In this document: positions 57,346 through 64,000 of the stretch, piece by piece | Layout: each line of letters begins with the position of its first letter | How positions within the stretch are numbered: position 1 is the first letter of the stretch | NCBI GenBank assembly: GCA_029204225.1 | Contig: CM055100.1 | Coordinates: 16,770,169-16,834,168, forward strand | Direction: 5' to 3' | Origin: Diphasiastrum complanatum | Lineage: Eukaryota > Streptophyta > Lycopodiopsida > Lycopodiales > Lycopodiaceae | Length of the DNA: 64,000 nucleotides | Made by a program: the position numbers and the translations under genes | Notes under the pieces: model-generated | What the model was told of the DNA's origin: nothing | The model's database searches: none | Seen by the model: the letters and a program-made list of their open reading frames with translations, nothing else

Positions 57346-59480
57346 AGCTTGATATCTTATTCAAAATCTCTATTATCTTATTTTGTCTCCTTGGTATTGT
57401 TGCTCCCAAGAAGTAAATAAGTTGTCGTCCTTGAGTGATGCCCAACTTGGATCATTATAGGAGTGCATCAGGAATCCGACATCATGAGAGTAACACAGTC
57501 TGAAATCCTTCATCTTCTAAAGGTATTGTAAGATTCGCTTCGTGATCTTCCAGTGTGTTAAGCCTGGGTAAGCATGGGTTTATGTTGAACTGGCTCATCC
57601 TAAACACGTCATCGTCACTCTTTGGAATTTCTTTGTCTGTCACAATTGTTTCTACAAGCATTGGGGTGTTGGCCCCTTTGCAATCTGTCATCCCGAAATC
57701 TTCTAGGATTTTTTGGATGTACCTGGACTGATGAAGGTATAGCTTTCCTTTGTCATAGTTGCGGTCGATTTGCAAGCCTAGATAACATCTAGCTTCTCCT
57801 AAGTCTGTTATCTCAAAATGTTTCGACATTTTGCTCGGCAATTAGCTCTTCGCTTCTATATAGTATCAGTGTGTCATCCACATACACAGAAACAATGCTA
57901 ATCTCCTCGTCTATGATTCTTACATAAACATGGGAATCGGCTATCAGTGGATCGAATTCCAAGGATCATAGGAAGTTATTCGTAGATGTAACCTGGAGGT
58001 TGGTCTATGTAGACTTTTTCATCTAATTCGCCATGTAAGAATGTTGTCTTTTCATTAACTATGTGAATCTTGAGGTCGTAAGCGGGCTGCATATGCAAAC
58101 AATAGGCATAAGGACACATGTTTCACTACTAGAGAGAAGGTCTCAGTGTAGTTGATGTCATACTTTTGAGAGAATTCCTTCACTACAAGTCTGGCTTTAT
58201 ATCTCGAAACATTTCCATTAGGCCCATACTTCAGCTTGTATAGCCATTTGCATTATACTGTCTTTCACTTGTCTGGTACTAGTTGCAGTGTCCATATCTC
58301 ATTCTTTTTCATGGATTCGATTTTTTCATTCATGGCTTGGATCCATTTGTCCTTGTCTGGACTGTCAATGGCTTCCTCGAATGTTTGTGGTTCGCCACTG
58401 AATCCACAACTCTTCGAATGTCGAAGCCGAGCTGTCTGGCATGAATCTGGCTGGCGCTCTTCGTTCTCTTGTTGATCTCCTGGGAGATTCCTCAGGTACC
58501 GCAATATCCTTTGTCTTTGTCTCTTCTGCTAGGTCCGGAACCATTTCGGTTTACAAGCGTTCTAGATGCAGGCAAGCTTGCTGTCTTTTCTTCGTCTGAT
58601 TCGTCGCTTAGCTGATGTGGGATCTGAACATCTTCGTCTTAGTGTTTGGGTTCTGCTCCCTCTGTCATGGTTGGCAGGTCATAGTACTACTTTCTTAAGA
58701 CTTCATAGTTGGCAAAATCATTGTCGGCCATTGTTCTGGTCTCATAGGTGACTGTCTTCACATTTATCTCTAGCATGTAGATCCTGCAGTATGACGAATG
58801 GTTGTCATATCCAACGAGGTGCCTTGTTCAACTTTCTCATCAAGCTTCTTTCAAATCTTATCAAGAACATGTGCATAAGCTGCACAACCAAAGATTCGAA
58901 CGTGCGTCAGATTGGACTTTCTGCCCCACCATAGTTCGTGTGGTGTCGTGTGAGGAACGTGCGTCAGACTGGACTTTCTGCCCCACCATAGTTCGTGTGG
59001 TGTCGTGTGAGGAATTCCTGATTTGCCTATCCTATTTAGAATCTAGATGTAGGTAGCTATAGCTACTGCTTCAGCCCATAGCACTCTTGGTGCCTTCGAC
59101 TAGGCCATCATGCTCATGTGGCATGGTCTCTTGTGCCATAGAACATATGCTGACTCTTTCTGTTTACTGGTCTCGATCTTGGCCGTCGATCTGACTCCCT
59201 CTTAGGCTTGAACTGCTTCTTTGGTTTCTCCTTGTTGTTTAGAGGAGTCCTTGTGATCAAGGTGCTCACGGGCTTCATCTTCTTCTCGAATCTCGATCAC
59301 TACTTCTCAGCTGATACTACATTGTTTGTTCCGACATTGTGTAATGAAAGGAACATATCCTTCATCACTCTGATAAAGGATGCGAGGTCTTTGCCATCCC
59401 ATTGTAGGTTTGTCAGCTGATCTTCGAGAAGCATTATCTGGCTACGTGATTTCGTCTAGAACCTGGTAAGTAATGCATTC
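57346..59480 (-). pseudogene. Ty1/Copia gag-integrase end-RT remnant
   Basis: Minus strand, read from high to low coordinates. A gag piece near 59480-59200 (HPEEMWNALLTRF, LLEDQLTNLQWDGKDL), then a jump to the integrase C-terminus (HTTPHELWWGRKSNLTHVRI, FGCAAYAHV, near 58880-59000). The RT start is at 58265-58504 (EPQTFEEAIDSPDKDKW, KNEIWTLQLVP). The palm VYVDDTLIL is near 57880, and HFEITDLGEARCYLGLQIDR is in 57482-57841. RNase H is nearly deleted: after YNDPSWASLKDDN the sequence runs into the polypurine tract and LTR at 57333. Zinc knuckle, protease and integrase core are missing. YVDD is intact, but multiple frame breaks make it dead. Confidence 0.85.
58897..59012. repeat. 58-bp tandem duplication in the integrase region
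   Basis: Two copies, starting GAACGTGCGTCAGA at 58897 and 58955 and ending GTCGTGTGAG. They differ at one base. Because 58 is not a multiple of three, the duplication breaks the frame. Confidence 0.93.
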
Positions 59481-59539
59481 CACATCTCTTCTGGATGGGA
59501 AAAGATACAAAGGGTCGAAACTTTACATTGGCTCAAAAA

Positions 59540-59690
59540 TTTTGAACAAATCCAAACCGAACATATTTGAAGGCGCTCGGAAAAGTTAGAACCAATCCAA
59601 ACCGAACAGGTTCAAAGGCACTTAGAAAAGTTAGAACAGATTCGAATCAAACAAGTTCGAAAAATCTCTTTGACAAGATTGACATTGGTT
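59540..59690. repeat. ~48-bp degenerate tandem repeat
   Basis: Units with AAAAGTTAGAAC and AATCCAAACCGAACA (and weaker GATTCGAATCAAACA) repeat about two and a half times. It lies upstream of the Copia gag on the minus strand and may be part of its leader or LTR. Confidence 0.6.
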
Positions 59691-59829
59691 CGAAAAAATA
59701 GGCCTGGGTTGGAAAAATTTGATCCTGAATTTTTTTATCCTTTGCTAGAAAATTCAATCCTTCGTAATTTTGTGGTTTTCCAAAAATAAGTATAAACAAG
59801 TTTCAGGATGCTCACTTACCTAATGGAAT

Positions 59830-60310
59830 TGGGCTTAAGCGTGAATTTCAACAAGGGAGAAAGCCTAGGCCAACAACAACAGGGCAACACACAAAATAGG
59901 TGTTGCAAGAAGAAGCAATAACACATCAACAGGTCAAGCAAGGGCCTAAAATCAATACTAAGTAGTCGATGGGATTATTCCCAACATGACATGAAGGGTG
60001 GCCCTCTCCAAAGGACAATTCTGAACCAGTTGGGGACACCTAGCTAGCCATGAAATTTAACAACAAACGGCAATGGAAATGGAAGGAGTGTAGGAAGCAA
60101 CCTTCCAAACGCAAGGGATAGCTATTAATGATTTGGCCCCACCAGAAGAGATAAATTTTTCAATAAGCGATGCGCTACAAGTAGTAAAAGGTACCTATGA
60201 GCTAAATTGGATGCTCAAGAACCATGACAAACTCTACAAGCAGTTGGTGGAAGTAATAAAGGGCCTAAGATAGTAGAGACAAAATACCAACTTGCTAAAA
60301 TAAAAAAAAA
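59830..60310 (+). pseudogene. Possible degraded retroelement ORF piece
   Basis: A plus-strand reading near 60120-60270 gives an open, hydrophilic stretch (DLAPPEEINFSISDALQVV, then LNWMLKNHDKLYKQLVEV) that looks protein-like, with stops on both sides. I recognise no family. It could be a gag fragment or chance. Confidence 0.25.
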
Positions 60311-60743
60311 AAGTGTTAGTAGTTCACAACACATATGGAGCAATAACTATCTATGCACATAGATAGTGAAGAATTATGTTTCTAATTTTCTACTTTCAAT
60401 TGATTTGTTGAGAGATATCATATATCCAAGGGTCTGGGTTAGGATGTTGTGATGACTTTTGAAGTGAATGAGTTTTTGCATACTTTGAGCATTTGTGATA
60501 TGAAAAATCAGTTTACGGATTGAATATATTGTTTCATTGGTTCTTCTAGAAAACTCACTTATGATTTACTCACTACTAGAAGAGTTCATTCTAGATATTG
60601 GAATGAATGATTTGTATTCTAATAATTATGATGAATTTTTTTATTAGTCCTATTGGAAGATGAACTATTTATTACACATATAATGGTTGTTAAAGATTTA
60701 TATGAGTGATTGGGTGTGGCACCACTTACATGTACTCTGTTGA

Positions 60744-60970
60744 TGCATCTTCTCATCAGAATTAATCTCAGCAGATAGAATGTATGTGCCTCATGTCATA
60801 AGAATGGGAACTAGCTTACAAGTGTCTAGTCAAGCATTACACTACATAGTTTGTATGTAATGCATCTTCTCATCAGAAGTGATCTCCAGTAGATAGAAAG
60901 TATGTTGCCTCGTGTCATAAGAATGGGAACTAGCTTACAAGTGTCTAGTCAAGCATTACACTACATAGTT
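60744..60970. repeat. ~117-bp direct duplication
   Basis: The copies at about 60744-60853 and 60861-60970 share GCATCTTCTCATCAGAA and a long run ending AGCATTACACTACATAGTT. They differ at a few positions and one indel. Confidence 0.9.
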
Positions 60971-60974
60971 ATGA

Positions 60975-63260
60975 GACTAATATGGCAGGTAAAGCTTTGC
61001 CCTATATTGAATGTGTTGACTTGGAATGCTTATTGAAGGACAATCTTTCTATTACTTGGTCTTGTTGCATGGAAGAAAGAGGGCACAAAACAATGTAATA
61101 CATTGAAGGCAATTAGCATGCTCCCATTTTCCATGAGACATCAGAAATTTGTTCTATAGTAGTAAATGAATGGTCAAATATCTCACAAGATCCTCTAAAG
61201 TAGTGGTGTATTCTTCCATTACCAACAACATCATCTATTACTAAACCTTTTGCATTCCTTATCTTCATGAGTTTGGTAATTTATCCAACTAGATCCCCAT
61301 AGTCACACTATAGCTCAAATACCCATCTTTATAAACCCTTGTAATTCCAATGAGCTAGGTAAAAATTTTGATATAGTCTGTAGATGAAAAAAGGAGCTCA
61401 TGTTTTTTACTAGATTACCATAAAAAGTATATATACGAAAGGCTAGAATGGTTGAGGTTAGTCATCATATCTTGATTAGTTTCCATATTTAAAAATGCTA
61501 ATACAAAGCCACATTGTCCCTATGGAAGTGGCTTTAGAATATCGCTTTAGGAAGTATGATATGACATTGTGGTCCTTTGTGCTTGCTATATATTCTTGTA
61601 TTGAAAGCCTTTTATTCTCTTGCAATTTTCTTTAGGGAGAAAATTGAGAAAAAAAAATATGATTATTCTCCTATAAAGCATAATGTTGACACTGAGAAAA
61701 ATTAATTAGATAGGTATGACTCATATACAGAGTCAAGTACAAAAGAAATTATAATCTTTAGGGGCCTCATAAAGCAAAACTGTTTGTGGAACATAATCAT
61801 GTGGATGTTGATAGAAGATCTATAATAAAGTTTTTAGAGCATATCATCTCTACACTCAAACCTGTATTATGTGCATTTATCTCAATGAAAACACCCAAAG
61901 TGTGATGTTTAAAATGCTACAAAGCTTGCATACCATTATTACTATTTTATTCTTTTGTCTACACACAAAAGAACTTGAGATAGTTGCTTTGTTTATTTTC
62001 TTTTTGTAGTAAACTCCACAAGCAACTATTTCTTTTAGTGCACAATCACCATCAATAAAGTCATTATTAATAAGGCATGACAATCGATTGTGAAACAATA
62101 ATGTTTCATATTTTATTTGAAGTAGAGTGCCTTCGAGACACTAATGGAGCATGATGTTGTACAAGTTTGGTTCACCCCCTTCATGCACCATCACAAACAC
62201 AATCATAGTATATGTACAAGATACTAATTGCACATATTATTGATTACAAATGCATGTAATTTTTTCAATATGACGTGCAAAATCTTTTTTCTATCCTTAA
62301 AATTTCTATTAGCTTATATACCATGACATTTTGATATATTGTTAGAGATCAATGGTCAAATAGTACATATTTGTTGAGAGAGTTTCAAATTGGAAACTAA
62401 GTGTAATTGCTTGGAATCATAATGGTCTTAGTTAGTAGCATCAATATATGATGTTACATACATTGTATAGCAATAGTTAAACATACTAGATCATTATTGT
62501 GATGGTCATTCTATGTCGTGTCAATATTGGAGCGAATACATATTATTGGATATAACTATTTGTGATAGTTGGGAATCATGCATTTATGGGCACATTAAAC
62601 ACTCTCATTCAAACTTTACCACTGTATGGTCATGATTTTGTAAGACTGTTTTGCTGATAAGAGCCTTGCCTACATATCTTTATCCTCTATGCACCCAATG
62701 AATTTACACAAATTCGATTTTTGAGATATCTAGTGCAACATGGATTGGGTAAGTAATAGCTTCTTCTTCTTTTTTCCCTTGTGTACATAGTTATTATTTC
62801 TAGGAGACTTAAATAGCTATCCTCAAAATCAAGATAGTAACAATTCAATGCCCAAGGACTTGGCCTAGGATACAACAACTCATGGGTATGGACCTTTCAC
62901 ATAATCGATAACATCATGATAGTACTTGGTCTAATTGATGTTCATTTGAATTGTTGTACTAGTAAAATTGGTGGCTGTATGTCAAAAGATTGCTCAGTGG
63001 ATTATGAATTAAAAAAACCTATGGATAGTATTTGACTACATGTAGTCACATTATAGTACTATAAATGTATACATTGATTTTGAGGGTGTTGAAAGTCATA
63101 GGGGCCTTTGTTTCAATATATACCAAATTTTGACTTCAAAATTTTAATAGATACATGCAATATACATGCTAAAATAACATCCAAGGCAAATTTAATGCTC
63201 TACAAAAAAACAACTAGATCTAAGAATGAATGTACAACCTTTGCTATGTATGTAACTTTT
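60975..63260. other. AT-rich spacer without recognisable genes
   Basis: No domain motifs or long frames were seen. Homology to other retroelement spacers cannot be judged without a search. Confidence 0.5.
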
Positions 63261-63282
63261 CTTTAATCCATCTAGTGCACGG

Positions 63283-63335
63283 ACACTAGAGTTGTGTCCA
63301 GCACACTTTTGTGTGCATATGCACAAAAGTGTGTC
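63283..63335. repeat. Palindromic motif, right (inverted) copy
   Basis: ACACTAGAGTTG is followed by GCACACTTTTGTGTGC and GCACAAAAGTGTGTC, a hairpin. It is the reverse-complement counterpart of 56908-56958. Confidence 0.65.
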
Positions 63336-63659
63336 AAACTCATACTTGTTAGGAAATATCTAGAAATAAATGTATAAAAACAGATTATGTCAATTTGATT
63401 TATAATCAGACCTTGCTTATGCATCAAATTCAGAGAAGGAAAAAGAAAATATCTATCTAGATTGACATGAAAATTAGCCTAGATGAGACCCCATTTTTAT
63501 ACCTCAAAGAGATCTTTAAAATAGTGGAGAGTGACAAATATGACTCGTTTATGCTACTATTCTGGTGAATGTATTTATGCGACGAATTTATATGGTGTTT
63601 TTATTGTCATTTTAAAATTACACGCATGTACGAAATTGTTGTTATTTTGAATTGTAAAT

Positions 63660-63910
63660 GATGTCTCCAGCTTGTTGATTCAAACAACATGTTTCAACAA
63701 TTGACATAAGAAGCTTTAAAATTTGCATGTGTTTACTCCAATAGAACTCCAAATATGGTCATAAATAAATTTTCATAGTAGACAGCCATAAAAATTGTAG
63801 TAAAAAAAAATGTATTACACACTCACATCTAAATTTTTTGAAGTCTGACCAGTCACCCGCATGTTTGATACATTATATCTCTTGCAATTCTCTCAAAATT
63901 TCTACCTCTT
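63660..63910. repeat. Inverted copy of the ~190-bp repeat unit
   Basis: Its reverse complement contains AGATATAATGTATCAAACAT, then GGCTGTCTACTATGAAAA, TTATGACCATA and TTTGGAGTTCTAT. These match in order the units at 56150-56400. With the palindromic motif it forms an inverted block relative to 56.1-57.0 kb. Confidence 0.55.
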
Positions 63911-64000
63911 ACCACGAACAAGCTCTAGCACGTGTTGTCTTGAAGTTATACACAAATAGCAACAAGTATAAACTCATCCAAATATGAAAGATATGTACAT

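Overview
The window looks like nuclear DNA from a land plant with a large, repeat-swollen genome, most likely a gymnosperm (the lineage is inferred, not proven). It holds one gene that looks intact in 64 kb. Almost everything else that is recognisable is old, broken LTR retrotransposon sequence, with long AT-rich spacers and very long GA/CT microsatellites. There is no bacterial gene organisation, tRNA, rRNA or CRISPR array.

Layout. 0-8 kb: three Copia remnants or LTRs on the minus strand. The first has protease, integrase and a primer-binding site; the second has RT and RNase H next to an LTR; the third is an LTR alone. 8-12 kb: spacer with a near-perfect foldback at 9.8 kb and a duplicated block at 10.4-10.9 kb. 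12.4-21.8 kb (minus): a Gypsy RT/RNase H segment followed directly by a long coiled-coil ORF of unrecognised family, plus a second decayed copy of that ORF at 12.4-13.7 kb, with tandem repeats and three GA arrays between them. 22-25.6 kb: AT-rich tandem duplications. 25.7-37 kb: four or five Copia fragments on both strands with LTR pieces, and a third copy of the unrecognised domain at 28 kb. 38.5-39.9 kb (plus): a complete two-domain fasciclin-like arabinogalactan protein gene. 40-50 kb: mostly spacer, with an AGC-kinase remnant at 44.2 kb, a GGCGCC-dense block at 46.0-46.3 kb and a 648-bp tandem duplication at 46.7-48.0 kb. 50.5-53.2 kb: another foldback, then a frameshifted gag-like coding stretch with an RG-rich tail that I cannot assign. 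53.2-54.8 kb: a Gypsy RT-RNase H-integrase fragment (minus). 55-60 kb: LTR pieces, ~190-bp tandem repeats and a Copia gag/IN/RT remnant (minus). 60-64 kb: spacer containing inverted copies of sequence from 56-57 kb.

Function. Only the fasciclin-like gene should make a working protein, a secreted cell-wall/extracellular glycoprotein. The retroelement pieces are all interrupted. The best candidate for something undescribed is a conserved domain found three times. Its motifs in order are IKGKE, QPxWRxxLF, NWPxIPxxxGW, VDxxxALxxF and DPTVR. Its best copy sits behind a coiled coil, directly after a Gypsy pol. The second best candidate is the unassigned coding stretch at 51-53 kb.
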